From Gnetum montanum (taxonomy: Eukaryota; Streptophyta; Gnetopsida; Gnetales; Gnetaceae), in the NCBI GenBank assembly GCA_015680685.1, contig MNCI01009661.1, positions 58,984-122,983 on the forward strand: a stretch of 64,000 nucleotides of DNA. Reading direction: 5' to 3'. Position 1 is the first letter of the stretch. Every line of letters starts with the position of its first letter. A program made the translations under genes and the position numbers. The notes below the pieces were generated by a model. The model was not told the origin of the DNA. It was given only the letters and a program-made list of their open reading frames with translations, and ran no database searches. Shown one piece after another: positions 1 through 12,483 of the stretch.

Positions 1-1130
1 AATGGTATATTATTAGTATGCTTAAGCAGAAGCCCATAGGGTCCTAGAATAGGTACATGATGGCATATGTGAAGGACATATAGGATCTAGCGCCATTATA
101 GCTAAAATTAGACACCTAGGATACTATTGGCCCTAGATGAAAATATACTTTCTACAAAAGACAAAAACTTATGATACTTGTCAATGGCACAACAACTTGA
201 TACATGTGTCGCTAGCTGAGCTATGCACTACTCAATTCACATGGTAATTCCAATGATGGGGAATCAACATAATTGGATAAATAACACCTACACCTTTTGT
301 AGGACATACCTTCATCATAACTGCAATTGAGTATTTCACAATGCGAGTTGAAGTTATTCCTCTAAGAAAAATAATGTAACAGTAAGTCTATAAATTTATA
401 CTAGATAACATATTATCTCATTTTGGCTTACCTATAATCCCTATCACAGATAACATACCGCAATTTAGTTGCTAAGAAATGTAAACCTTTTGTCAATGAT
501 TAAACATTAAATATTCCTTTTCATCATCCAAATATCCACAAGCCAATGATCATGTTGAATCTAGTAGCAAGGTCATCATTAATCTCCTAACGAAAATGCT
601 AAGCAATGGCAAATGTAGATGGCATGAAAAACTCTTGTATGCACTTTGGACTTATAGGACAACATTTCAAACTATAAATAATGCCACATGATATAACCTA
701 GTTTATGTATCTAAAACTATTTTGCCCCTGGAATTGTAGGTTCCATTCTTGAGGGTATTTCTATTTGACTACATCAATGATGAGTAGAACAATGAGTTGT
801 GTACCATTGGCCTTGTTTTGATGGAAGAGCAAGAAATAAAAATGCTTTCCAAAATTGAACAATATCAAGAGAAGCATAAATAGCACCACCATCATGATCC
901 AAATAGGTGAAAAGTCAAGAAGATCTTTTCCTCAAGGTCATTCATGAACATGCGAACAAATTCTTAGCTAACTAGGAAGTACCTTTCTTAGTCACCAAGG
1001 CCTATGGTAATAGAGTATTTAGACTGGTGGACATAGATTAAAATGAATTGACCATTCCTATCTCAAGTCTTATTATATCTAACATTAATCTATTTGCTTA
1101 TAGCCTTTATTTGCCTCCGTTCACATGTTT
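1..1130 (+). pseudogene. Decayed Ty3/gypsy (Tat/Athila-like) integrase region
   Basis: Translating short stretches in shifting frames gives integrase-like pieces in the right order. Near 60-140 there is a zinc-binding-domain tail ending in GYYWP. Near 260-350 comes a catalytic-core stretch resembling the plant consensus GHTFI-ATDYFTKW-E-PLRK, with the first catalytic Asp replaced. Near 415-475 is HFGLP followed by a degraded S/TDN. Near 620-760 is the RWHEKL--ALW-YRT block. Many stops and frameshifts show it is dead. The class assignment rests on family resemblance of these motifs; the 5' part of the element lies off the window. Confidence 0.7.
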
Positions 1131-2090
1131 GGGTGAATGATTGAGATCAATGACTCGAGTAGACTATAACGAGCGAGCCTACATGACCTCCTATTTTTAG
1201 CATCTCAAATACCACAAAATTTTTATAAATCTACAAATCAAGACATAGAGTTTTCATATTTAACCAGTTGTAACCAATGGTATTCTATATTTACTTGTTA
1301 TCTCATGTAACTTCTTGTAATTGCATGTATTCTTTGACTTCTATTCTTGTACTCTTGAAGTTATGTTTGGAAGATGAACCTGAAGTCATCACAAAGATGT
1401 GATTCATCACAGTAGTGAGTTACTACGAGATCTAGATACATAAGATTTGATTAGCTTGTTTGACCTTACCAACAATGCTTGCCTATCATCAATGCTATTA
1501 CCCATTCTTATAACCAAACTTAAGCCTTCCTTACCTTACTAATGATGAAAATCAATGTTTGAAATTCATGCATCATGGCCATGTGACATCTTCTTCTACA
1601 TGCTTAATCACCAAGTTCATTGAATCTCCAAACATTCCATTCAACCAAAAAATAAAAATTTGGCCTTAGCTATGAAACTCAAAAGAAGGTTTTAGTCCCT
1701 AAAAAAAAGGGAAGAAATGCCAAGAAAAACAAGAGTCTAATATAGCCTAGAGTTAATTAGATCAATAGCTCTTAAAAGAAAAAGAGAGCCAAGAGGCTAA
1801 AGAAGCCTACCAAAAATATGCTAATTCCTCTAAACATCATCAAGTAATAAATAGCTCAAGCATAAATCATGAAGACCTCATTAGCTGGTAGCACATGTTA
1901 CTATGCTCTAGCCATGATGTCAATACATTTGGAATTCTTCGTTAGACCATGTGATCATTCTCTGATAATCAATGTGGCTATTTTCATACCCTACATTCTT
2001 TGCATCCCATTGTGACCTTATTTCACCATTGTAAGTACTCCTTGGCATGATTCAATAGCTATAGAATCAAGTGTGGAGAAGGAGCATTAG
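1131..2090 (+). other. Non-coding 3' part of the first Ty3/gypsy relic
   Basis: No gene is seen here. The stretch lies between the integrase relic and a purine-rich run at 2071-2090 (GTGTGGAGAAGGAGCATTAG) that looks like a polypurine tract. It is most simply the 3' untranslated part of the same element, by position only. Confidence 0.35.
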
Positions 2091-2800
2091 TGATGAACTC
2101 ACAGCAGTGTTTCTCATTTATGTTTCAAACAAGAAAGCATGGTAACCAAATTTTTACAATGTAATTTGATCAAATTAAAGAGAAAACATAAATGCCTTGA
2201 TTTTCCTTCAAAAATACTATCTTGTATCTTTATTTTAGCCAAATTTTGGATCATTTCTAGCATGTAAAATGAAATTCATGACCCACAAGCTATGAATTTC
2301 ATTATGTCAACATATTTAAGCCAAATTATCAAAAATGTTACCAATTATAGCACAAAAACTAAAAAATTCTAGTGGTCCATATGCTAGAGTTTTGAACCAT
2401 AAATATGGTCCAAAAATAATATGTAATGGTCTAGAAAGCATATGGAACCGTAACTAATACAAATACAAAAAATTCAAGGCCTATTTAAGCTAGAATCAAC
2501 ACCATTATTAGGAATTTTTAGAAAATCTTTTTGTACATCTTTTGGCAAAGATTCTTTTTAGCACAAAGAAAAGAGATATTATTGTATATCTTTATAGCCC
2601 ATTGCAGTCTTTATCAATGCCAATTTTTGAGAGCAAAGAGACCCTATAGCAACATTTATTATAGAGTAAATCAATCAAACAAACAAGTGTAGATTTAAGT
2701 TTAGAACACACCCTACCTACCTGCATAGATCTTATACAATATTCTCTATATTCTTAGGTTGTAAAAGCCTTGATCTATACTCTCTAAACCTCATTTCACA
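2091..2800 (+). repeat. Possible 3' LTR of the first Ty3/gypsy relic
   Basis: The segment starts TGATGAAC immediately after the purine-rich run at 2071-2090, the arrangement expected of a 3' LTR. A TATTTAAG promoter-like box lies near 2482. The right end is not resolved, and no matching 5' LTR can be in the window because the element is truncated on the left. Confidence 0.35.
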
Positions 2801-3094
2801 ACTATTTTATGAGATTCAATGTAAAACTGTCAATTATTGTTTACCATATTTTTTGCATATTTCTTACACTTTCTAGTTTATTCTCGAATCTAGCTTTGAA
2901 TTACCATTTCATACATTTTTTATTGTTTATATTTATATCACTTTGTAACAAATTTTTCAAGTTCTTAGGTTCTCGACAAGACCATGTAAGGCATCTTGGA
3001 TCTTTCCAAGCCTTGTGGATTCTAGGATTAAAACTATTTCATGTAGATTTTTTTAGTTTTCTAACACCAATTTTTTCCATCATTACACATTCCA

Positions 3095-3359
3095 AGGCAT
3101 GTTATCCCATAGTGTCACATCTTCAAGAATTTGGGGTGTACCCATTAAATCCAAAATTTTCAAGAAAGTAACCACCTAGGAGATTACCTTATCCACAAGG
3201 CAATTATAGGTAGTAGTTTCGCCCAACATAGTATTATCCAAATGAAGCACCTCCTTAACTTCAAAAGCAGTATCAACAATGGTAAAATCCACGGGTGTGG
3301 GATATGCCACCATCATAGCAACAATATCCTTACTAGCAACCACATCCTTATGGATTATG
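3095..3359 (+). pseudogene. Left fragment of a Tat/Athila-like gag region, split by the chromovirus
   Basis: This stretch aligns by eye with 59,895-60,190: both have an 'aagaatttg/ggaatttg-gGTGTA..c..TTAAATC.AAAATTT' line followed by a shared 'TAT.GTCCAAATG' block. The homologous right half continues at 13,580, on the far side of the inserted element. No open frame survives. The gag identity is inferred from its position upstream of protease in the 59-63 kb copy. Confidence 0.6.
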
Positions 3360-3855
3360 TGTAATGTCCCATCCCTTGTTAAGGGTATAACTGTATGATA
3401 ATAATGTAATTAAACTTCAAAAGAAGGGGTGCCTCATTATGAGGAGTTGCAATTACTCATGATACCCCACAAGAATGGGTTTGACCTATGGCATTTAAGG
3501 TTGGGCTTAAAGGTCATGCTAGCCTAGATTTGCAGAGCTAGGATTGGAAAGTGACGGGAGCTAGGTGAAGTGGGACAATAAGGCACTAATCACCCCTTCA
3601 ACTGGATAGCCTAACCATGGTGGCAATGCTAGATTTCCTCTAAGGTCTTAAGTGTCATAGGAAGATAACTCAGAGGATGTTACAGTGTGTCATTCAACAT
3701 TAATAAATTTTTTTCTTGTTTTCCTTCCTACTTAATTTCGTACCTCAATATTATTTTTCAAGTCATTCGATTATATTTCCACTATAGTTCCATGTACGAG
3801 ATGGACTAACATAATGAACAATCATGTTTTATCAACATCTAGGAACAAGATGTCA
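3360..3855 (+). repeat. 5' LTR of the chromovirus
   Basis: It begins TGTAATGTCCCATCCC and ends GATGTCA. It aligns along its full length with 13,084-13,579; the strongest shared blocks are 'CTTCAAAAGAAGGGGTGCC' and 'GGTTTGACCTATGGCATTTA'. It has the same 496-bp length as its partner. Confidence 0.9.
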
Positions 3856-3859
3856 TATT

Positions 3860-3871
3860 TGGTATCAGAGC
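3860..3871 (+). promoter_or_regulatory. Primer-binding site, tRNA-Met type
   Basis: TGGTATCAGAGC begins four bases after the 5' LTR end. This is the canonical complement of the 3' end of plant initiator tRNA-Met that primes minus-strand synthesis. Confidence 0.9.
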
Positions 3872-5331
3872 AAACAACAATTCAGGAGCCAAGTTAAAGA
3901 GAATAATATTAAACCTTATTATTAATTTTAATATATGGATTAGGTACATCAAACATGAAAATAAAAGTGGGATACATCAAGAACAAGGATATAGAAGGAA
4001 GTGGAAGAAGAGATCAATTAGGAATATGAAAGGAAGAGGAAGATAGATTAGTTATCCAATTTGAAGATCTAGAGAAGATTAGAAATAGCCTTCAACTAGG
4101 CCTCACATTCCTCCTTTATAGCATCATTCTTATTGATTACCATCTAGCATCTAGCCAAACCATCACACATCTATTTGATGTATTTGATAACACTCTTTGT
4201 TGTAGCCTTTGCCTCATCTATCTTCACAAGTTCACCTTCTAACAAATTAACCTAAAGGATCCATTGGGTTACATCTTCCTACCATTCTTTTTCTTTCCTT
4301 TACATACACAAGAAAAGATTAAGGTTATGATTGTAAAGATAATAATAAAAATAAAAAGAAGAAAGAAAAAAAAAAGAATAAGAATTACTTATGCAAAGTC
4401 AATCATTTTTCTTTGGGAGATGCACTCACAATTCAACAAATAATGAGCAAGGCAAGTGGTACTCTCAAATTCTCCTAAGAGTTGTTTGAGATTTTTGATA
4501 ACTTCTAAAATAGCCTTTGAAATATCATGAAATGAGAATGAAGCACCAACCTACACCAACTCATAATCTCCCTTGAAGTCATAAGATATGGACTCTCTTA
4601 AGTGGTATAATTCTTCATGGATGAAGTAAGATGTATTCCTTATGATCCATTCACCAAGATTCTAAAGAAGAACAAGTTATTCTTTGGCAATAACCACCAT
4701 CTATCCTAGCGAAAAAGGGGAATCCATGATGATGAAAAAAGGATTTACAATAATAGATCTAGGAACTGAAGATGCCAGCATGACCTGTCGTAAAGTACTC
4801 TTTACCAAGATCACACGAGAAGATGTCACACATGGTGATTTCAATGGTGGGATTAGAGTTTGTTCAAAGCTAGTATGTGTGGTAGTGTCCTTCTGCAACT
4901 CCTAGATGAAGTACCTCCAACCCAAAGATATCTGCAATATAAAGTGAACATGACACAAGAAGAAGAAAGAAAGGAGAAGTATTCAAACTTTATATAATTG
5001 AATTTACATCTAGTTCCTTTCCTTTATCTTTTTGTTTGGCACTTGAAATTACCTTGTCACTAGAACTTTGGCTAGTACATTGTTCCTAATTTTAAAAAAA
5101 TTAAATTTAATAGAAAAAATATATATAAGCAAAAGAATAATCAAATATGTCACTCATAAAAATATAAATAAATAAAAACATTAGAACTTAGCTCTACTAC
5201 CACTACATCCTCCCTTCTTGAAATTGCCTTAGCCCCTTCAAGAGTTTGAGCAGCTTTCACTAGTTCAATCTACATCCAAGATTACATACCAATAAATACA
5301 TAAAAACACATAATTAATAAACAAGTATAAT

Positions 5332-5334
<3 letters not shown>

Positions 5335-5363
<29 letters not shown>
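5335..5363. repeat. (TA)n microsatellite
   Basis: An uninterrupted run of about 14 TA units, directly visible. Confidence 0.95.
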
Positions 5364-5366
<3 letters not shown>

Positions 5367-7537
5367 CCTCATTTATTTCTTCTTAGTTTTGAGCCTAATT
5401 AAAAGCTCTTTAATCTTTCTTTACACCCTCGATCTGACTCCTTACAACTCTCTCTTCTTTAAGATACTTGAGATATAAACCAAGATTAAAATGGCTAAGA
5501 ATAGTGGTTGCAAAAGTATTACTTAAAATTAAACATATGATCATAGGTACACCATTTATAGTGTTAGGTTTTTGTGAATTTTACTTGGTGGCATCAGCAT
5601 GTTCCATGGCAAGATGCAAGGCATAGAAACAACATAATGACCAATCATAAACCCTACTAGTTTTGGCACCATGGAGAACATAGATGAAATAGGCACTAAC
5701 ATAGGAGTGATGTGGATTCCACAAAACCTTACTGAGTATAAACTAACATAATTCAAAATCAATTTTATTAATAAAATCAATGGGATAAAATTAGCATTGG
5801 GCGATAGCAGAGTCACTAACATAATTAGATAACTCTATTTGAAAAAATGCTTAAAACTTAGGAGAGAAAATAGAAGGGATTAAAGGATTTTTTCATAATT
5901 AAAAATCTAAAACTAAACTAATACCGACCAAAGTAATTGTTAATGATCCAAAAGTCATTTTTGAAGAACTTTTCCTCATATGATAGGCACTACACCATTG
6001 TGCTATAAGACCTTACAGTACAATGTTTCAAAAATAGCAAAGACAAGCAACTCAGATAATCTAAAAGTTGTGAGATATTGAATCTCCTCAACCTTGAGTA
6101 AGTTACAAAAAAAATTGGAAGCAGCAACTACATTATTTTGATGCTAAATTCTAGATACTAATTTAGGGCTACCTATTAGACTAGAGTGACCTTGAGAGGG
6201 ATGCTAAGAAGGAGCCATGATGTCATGCTTATAGAAATATTCTTTGTTACTGAAATCTCTATTGCTACACTATGATGGAAAAACACCTCTTTTTCTCAAG
6301 GATTTATAGAAAATCCAAAAAACTTAGCTATGAAAAAAAAAGGTAGTTACAACCTAAGCTAATTAATAATTAATTAAATCTAATCCTTACTTTCTATGGT
6401 TTTCTTATTGATAGGTTGATAAGGCTAGAGTTTTCATGAGTTGAAGATGTAGTGCTCTCTAAGATGATTCCAACAATACCAATTTTGTCAAAATATGACT
6501 TACGGTTTGGGAGACATAGGGTTTTTCATTTTACATGTTATTTATTAATTTTTTAAAAAAAACATTCAAAAAAAGGTAATGAGAGGTTGCAGGTTTGAAC
6601 CCCAACCCTAATATGTTTATATATATATTTATANTAGGCCCATAAGAATTGTAGCTCATTGGGTGATGCAGCACTGAGAGGGTCACACCAATCCTCAAAG
6701 AAGCATTAGCTCATGAAGGTTGCAGTATCCTAAGAGGGCCATGCAGCTTTGAATCAGGCTACCCTATAGCCACCTTGAATAGGATCACCTTAAAAACCTC
6801 TCAGCCACCACGCCACCCTCAATTTTTGTCTTGTCTATGGCCACCACATCATCCTCAACTACTACGACACCATGTATTCCATGGTACATAGAGGGCACCA
6901 TAAAATATAGCCCCTCTTCATGCAGCTATGTCATGTACAAGGTGTCCTCCTCAACTCCTTCGATGTGATGGAACTCAACATGCTACAAGGAATCCAAGAA
7001 ATAAGGATTGAGTCATTGGTATATGTCATTAGGCTAAAAATGAATAGAAACACCACAAATAGTAAAGCTAGAGGTGGAGGCGAAGTAGGAGGGGCCATGT
7101 AGTGGATGGAGCAGTAGTGGCTAGGGTCAGTAGTGGTTGTATCTTTCAAAAGCAACATGAAGTTGGAACACAAGTAGATCGCTAAGATTGCTATCAAAAT
7201 CAAGCACAAAAAAAATATGTTCATGTGGATGCTCAGTGTGTAGGTATTAAGGACAAGGTCGTTGGATGCCTCAGTAGCTTACTTCTTGGTGGTAGAGACA
7301 GAAGTGTGGGAGCTAGGGGGCATGGCTTCCTTGAGTACACCCATGACTAAGGGCTAGTTCTACCATTGTGGGTAGCACAATAGGAGTTGTTGGCACCTCA
7401 CAGAAATCCTTGCATGCCATTGCCACCCAAATTTACTAATTCCTATACCAAAATAGTTAGAAAGCCTTGTCTATCACTATTACATGCATTGTTGTCACTA
7501 TTGTTGGATTCGCTAGGCCACTGTTGTCCACTGGCAC

Positions 7538-7880
7538 TAAAAATTATCACCTCCTATGATGCTTGTAGACACCATCTGCACAAGAAATTGTTGCCTCCTC
7601 TAGTGCCTGTAGACATTGTCGATGCTAAAAATTATCACCTCCTCTAACACCCATGGACACCACTGGCACTGAGAATCATCACCTCCTCTAGTTTCCATGG
7701 ACACCACTAGCGCCAAAAATCATCAACTCCTCCAATGTCCATGGACACTATAGATGCCAAAAATCATCACCCCTATCTGACACCCACAAACACCACTAAC
7801 ATCAAAAATCATTGACTCCTTCGACACTCGTGGATACCACCAATGATGGAAATCATCACCTCCTAGTAAAGGAAAATTTT
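7538..7880. repeat. 44-45 bp minisatellite, about 7.5 units
   Basis: Units start near 7538, 7580, 7625, 7669, 7713, 7757 and 7802, with a partial last one. The core is 'AAAATCATCACCTCCTCTAG' followed by 'TGTCCATGGACACCACTAG'-like sequence. Units differ at many positions, so the array is old. The period is 44 in the best-conserved units and 45 in others, so any frame would not be kept. Confidence 0.85.
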
Positions 7881-8004
7881 TTTGTCGATTCATGAAGAAA
7901 TTCAAAAATATCTATCAGTTGATGGGAAAGATTGAAATTCAAAAAAAATATCAAACCAAGTCAAAATATTTAAATTTAAGAACATGAAGAAAATTTCCAA
8001 AAAA

Positions 8005-8110
8005 GGGAATTTGTGCCTTAATAGTAAGTAAGATAAAAATTCCATAATTAAGCACACTTGCTCTAGAGTAGTACTATGATGGGTGACCTCTCAAGAAGTC
8101 TTGAAAAACA
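8005..8110 (+). repeat. 5S-rRNA-derived remnant (Cassandra-type LTR, 5S SINE, or 5S pseudogene)
   Basis: The stretch 'GAGTAGTACTATGATGGGTG' followed by ACCTC at about 8065-8090 differs by one base from the plant 5S rRNA box C region. It is preceded at 8047-8060 by ATTAAGCACACTTG (5S: GTTAAGCGTGCTTG) and followed by AAGAAGTCTTG (5S: GGAAGTCCTCG). The 5' half is only faintly recognisable. Most changes are C-to-T or G-to-A. Cassandra elements carry 5S sequence in their LTRs and are widespread in vascular plants, but no second copy is seen within 1 kb, so the source cannot be settled. Confidence 0.7.
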
Positions 8111-8479
8111 TGAAACATTTTTGCAACTTAAGAAAACCATAAATTGTGATTTTGGAGTCTATTTTTAACAAAACAAGAATTATTTCCAACAAATTTGAAT
8201 CTTCTAGACACAATGGAATGATCAAATTGGCTACAAAAGAAGAAAATTTAGTTTTTCAAGTTGTTATTTAGGCCTCTAAAACATGAAGAGACCTTAACAA
8301 ATAGAATAATCAAAACCTTTAGTGATATGTTGGGAGTTCATGAAGAGATATTCATTCATGGTAGTTTAACCTCTTTTGGAACCAATTAACTATCACAAGA
8401 TCCATAAATAAGATCATAGAGGCCAAGGAATTGTCAACTTGCCCAGTCTCTTAAACCCACCAATGTCTAGAGCCTAAAG

Positions 8480-9640
8480 AGTATGTTGGAGAATGATGGA
8501 GTCCTAAGTCAATAATCAGATGGATGCACTTGAACAATAGATTAATGGAATCATAGGTGTCCAAGAGGAACTTCATTAGTTAAATCAAGGGTTCAAGATA
8601 GATATGCAAAATATGTCTAAAGTAATTAGGTAATTGTCCCAAAATTCTAAAGGAAAATGATCAGGAGTGCAAGGAAAGATGGATTCCTTCGCTGACTTCA
8701 TCAAACAATTAACTAATCATCTAATTCAACCTTCTAATCCAAATCACTTTCCACCTAGGGACTAAAACCAAGATCGATCCCCAAATTACGGAGATCAAAA
8801 TCAAGATCAAATTCCCCTAGGAATTAGCATAGAAACTAGTTCCTACCTATTGGAAGTCATGTTGCTAATATCCCTTCACTAGGCTAAAGAATGGAACTTG
8901 AAGGTGAGGGATATTGGAATTGGAAAAATTCACCAAGAGAATCACTAATCCAAGTTCAAGCCAAAAAGGTAAAACTAGATCATTATGATGGAGCCCCTAG
9001 AACTAGTGCCAAGGTAAAAGATTAGCTTGATACCATGAAGAATTACTTTGATATGTGGAATTTGCTAAGCTAAGAACATTTAGAAGTAGTCTCCTTGTAT
9101 TTGAGAGGACTTGCTTCAACATGGTGGAATAAACTAAGATCTCAAGGCTTGATTAAAAATTGGCTTAACTTCTATCGAGATTTTAAACAAAATTTATACC
9201 ACATTCCTTCCTCAAAGAGCACAAAATGTAATTTGATTCCTTAAGATTAGGAAGACGATCCATGGAAGATTACTATAAGGAATTATGTGACCTCTCTCAA
9301 TATGTAAGCCACTACGATGAGGGAGAATTGGCTTCAAAGTTTATTGATGGACTACATGCACAACTACATCCCTAGACACATGCACATAATCCTCAAATAG
9401 TTGATGAAGCCTATATAATTACTAAATATTACAAAGAATCAAATCAAGTACAAACTACCCTTCAACAAGCAATGGTAGAAGAAACACCCACCAACAAAAC
9501 TTGATCAAGATGTTTTGCTTGTAACAAAGATCATTTCAAGTGAGATTGTCCAAAATTATGAGCAAAAATACAAAGAAACAATCAAACCAGGAACCAACAA
9601 TCCAATCCAAACATGGTAAAAAAAAAAGGTCCAAATCAAC
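8480..9640 (+). pseudogene. Chromovirus gag relic
   Basis: The frame is broken by stops, but family hallmarks are visible. Near 8965 there is LDHYDGAPRTSA-VK (consensus: -F.G...P..W). Near 9095 comes YLRGLASTWWNKLRS, the capsid C-terminal signature. At about 9515-9555 a zinc knuckle reads CFAC-NKDH-FK.DC with one stop inside. The protein would package the element's RNA. Upstream, 8480-8640 reads as a Gln/Leu-rich coiled-coil-like lead-in. Confidence 0.75.
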
Positions 9641-9849
9641 ATGACAACCATGAAGAAGATTTCAGCATCAGCCAAGTTAGGTTTTAGAAAATTTTAATTT
9701 TCTTTGTTTATATTTGAAGGATAAATTAAAGAAAGAAAGATTAAATTTTTTTATCAATAGTGAAGAAAGAGATAATTTTATTTCACCAAATTTAATTAAA
9801 TCATTAAATTTAGGTTTACCTTTTAAGAAGATTTTAGAACCAAACTTGT

Positions 9850-10990
9850 AGATGGAATGAGTATAAGAAAGCATACCAGGTATGAAGAAATTACATTTAC
9901 CTTGCAAGACATGTATTTCATTGATGAATTCTTTGAATTTAAATTGGGCAATGCTGATGCAATATTAGAAATGCATTTTCTACAAAAATTTGATATTATT
10001 ACCCACTTTGGAAATCATGTTTTAAAACTACCAACCACTAACAAAGTCAAGCTCTATGAGAGGTAGGAACAATAAAGAAAATTCACATCATAACTAATAA
10101 GCAAGCTAAGAGGTTATTCAAAAAGGTTTCTACTATGTTGGTTGTAAAAGTAAGCCAACTTCAAAAATCCTATGACATTAGGATTGCAAAAAAACTTGAA
10201 GAATATAAAGATTCAATATTTAATGAAACTAGGAAGTTACCACCAAAAAGAAATGTTGAACATTCTATTAATATTTTCCCTAGTATACAATTAGCTTTAA
10301 AAGCCCCTTATAGGTTTTCCACCTTTGAATTAATGGAATTGAAGCTACAATTAGATCAATTGTTCGAAGAAGGAAATATTCAACCTAGTGTCTCACCTTG
10401 AGGTTTACCAATCTTATTCATCAAAAAGAAAGATGGTACAATAAGATTATGCATTGATTATAGGGCCTGAAAAAAAGTGATGATTAAACACACCTATCCC
10501 CTGCCTAGGATTGATGACCTGTTTGATCAACTTATTAGAGCATGTTATTTCTTAAAGATCAATTTGAAAACAAGTTATCACCAAATAAGGATTAAGGAAA
10601 AAGACATTAAGAAAATTGCATTCAGAACTAGGTATGAATTATATGAGTTTGTGGTGATGCCATTTGGATTAACCAACGCACTTGCAACATTCATGGCATT
10701 AATGAATAATATCTTTCAAGAATATCCTATTCAATTTGTTATTGTATTTATGGATGATATACTTGTTTACTCTAAGTCACAAGAAGAACATGTTAAACAT
10801 TTAAAAATTACATAGTATCTAAGAAAGGATTACACGTAGACCTAGCTAAAGTTAGTGTAGTTTGAGATTGGCTAGAACTAAAATATGCTATAGCAATTCA
10901 TAGTTTCTTAAGCTTAACAAGTTTTAGCTAACACTTTATTAAAGATTATTCTACTTTGGTAGCCCTCTTAACCAACCTTTGTAGGAAAAA
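9850..10990 (+). pseudogene. Chromovirus protease and reverse transcriptase relic
   Basis: 9857-10,066 reads as the end of a retropepsin (DAILEMHFLQKFDIITH, compare DVILGM-WL-). 10,135-10,401 is the RT lead-in (PYRFSTFELMELKLQLDQL). 10,411-10,815 holds the RT palm: KKKDGTIRLCIDYR, then [13 protein letters not shown], then [12 protein letters not shown], and the catalytic FMDD at about 10,750-10,761. In-frame stops at 10,399 and 10,468 and frameshifts separate the pieces. The palm motifs are well conserved, but the frame is not. Confidence 0.85.
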
Positions 10991-12470
10991 TGTGGGTTTG
11001 AGTTTGATAAAAAATGTTAGAAAGATTTCCTAAGATTAAAGATGCTACTCACAATAATGCCTATCCTAAGAATTTCGAATGAAGAAATACTATTTGAAGT
11101 ATTTACATATGCCTATGAAGTCAGAATCAATGTAGTTCTTCACAAGAAGAAAAATTGGTATGGTTTGAATCTAGTAAATGATGGGGAGCCAAGGTAAACT
11201 AATCAACCCATGATTTAGAATTTTTGACAATTTTTCATGCTTTGAAAGTTTGAAGACACTATCTCTATGAAAAAAGATTTGTACTAAAAATAGATCATAA
11301 AAGTCTAGAATACTTGCAAAGACAACCTATCTTTAATATCTAACAATGACAATGGTTAGAATTATTAGTCAAATATGATTTTGAGATTAAATATATTCTA
11401 GAAAAAAAAATGTAGAGGATGATGTTCTTAGTCAAATGTGAAACCTGATGATTAGCATTGTGAAAATCCCTATGGAAGAAGAAATTAAGGAACAAATAGA
11501 AGAAGATTCTTAATTCAAGAAAATCCTAACCAATATTTCTTCTAAGCCTTATTATCAACTTTTTCCTTAATGGTCTATTGATGAAAGACTATAGGGTATG
11601 TATACTAGAAGGAAATTTGAGACTTAAGCTATTTTCTAAAGCCCATGAAGTACCATACATGGGACATCTAGGATATGTTAGAACTTATGTGATGATACGT
11701 TAATTTTATTTCTAGCCTAGGATGAGGAATGATGTATCCTCATGAATTGAAAATTATCAACCCTACCAAACAATAAAATTCAAACAAACCAAACCAAGTG
11801 AATTACTATATACTTTGGAAGTCCCAACCTAGAAATGGGAAGATGTTACCATGGATTTCATTGTTGGATTACCAGTAACCAAAAAAGAAAATGACTCAAT
11901 CTTGGTAGTGGTTGATCACCTATCAAAGATGGCTCATTTTATAGCTTTGAAGTCTACAAACATATCTGAAGAGATAGCCCAAAAATTTTTACAAGAATTA
12001 TTTTGGTTAGATGGGTGCCCAAGATCAATTACCTTAGATAGAAATCTTGAGTTAATATCCAAATTTTTGTGAAACTTCTCCAAGGAACTTAGGAATCAAT
12101 TGAAATTCATCGTAGCATACCACCTAGAGATAGATGGTCAAACAAAACATGTGAATCAAATACTAGAAGATATACTATGAAGCTATGTTGGGAGTAGACC
12201 AAATACATGAGAGAATTACTTGCATCTAGTTAAATTCGCCTACAATAATAATTATCAAGGATCCATACATCTGACATTGTTCAAAGTTGTATATGAACAA
12301 AATTTTCATATCCCACTAACTTGGGTAGATCCAACCTTAAGAGTGAAATGGAAGGAAGAAGAAAAGAAAATAATGGAAAATATTGTTACAAAAGTTAAAA
12401 AAAATCTACAAGTAGCCCAAGAAAAACATAAGGGATATGTGAACCAACATTGACTTAAGAAGGAATTCCA
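10991..12470 (+). pseudogene. Chromovirus RNase H and integrase relic
   Basis: 11,030-11,440 carries RNase H pieces in several frames. 11,640-11,770 holds the integrase zinc-binding remnant (HEVPYMGHLGYV). 11,851-12,072 reads MDFIVGLPVTKKENDSILVV followed by VDHLSKMAHFI, the first catalytic Asp block; the second (usual SDRD) reads LDRN. The third block around 12,135 reads DGQTKHVNQ, with Lys where the catalytic Glu is expected. The enzyme would be inactive. Confidence 0.85.
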
Positions 12471-12483
12471 AATTAGAGATCAA

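Larger units (their letters stand above)
4090..8460. other. Foreign or nested DNA between primer site and gag of the chromovirus
   Basis: A chromovirus normally has gag a few hundred bases after the primer site; here gag-like coding starts near 8480. The block holds no intact gene. Minus-strand frames at about 4090-4260 and 5556-5822 read as Lys/Glu-rich or hydrophobic stretches without a recognised domain. It contains the (TA)n, minisatellite and 5S-like features listed separately, and one ambiguous base at 6634. Boundaries are approximate; one or more nested insertions are the simplest explanation. Confidence 0.5.

Noticed and set aside
2809-3171. 120-codon frame near the left end
   Set aside because: Phe/Leu/Ile-rich translation of AT-rich DNA with no domain; its 3' part overlaps the gag fragment in a non-homologous frame.
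5335-7880. CRISPR-like array from the regular minisatellite
   Set aside because: Units are contiguous and diverged with no spacers, and the setting is a plant nuclear genome.
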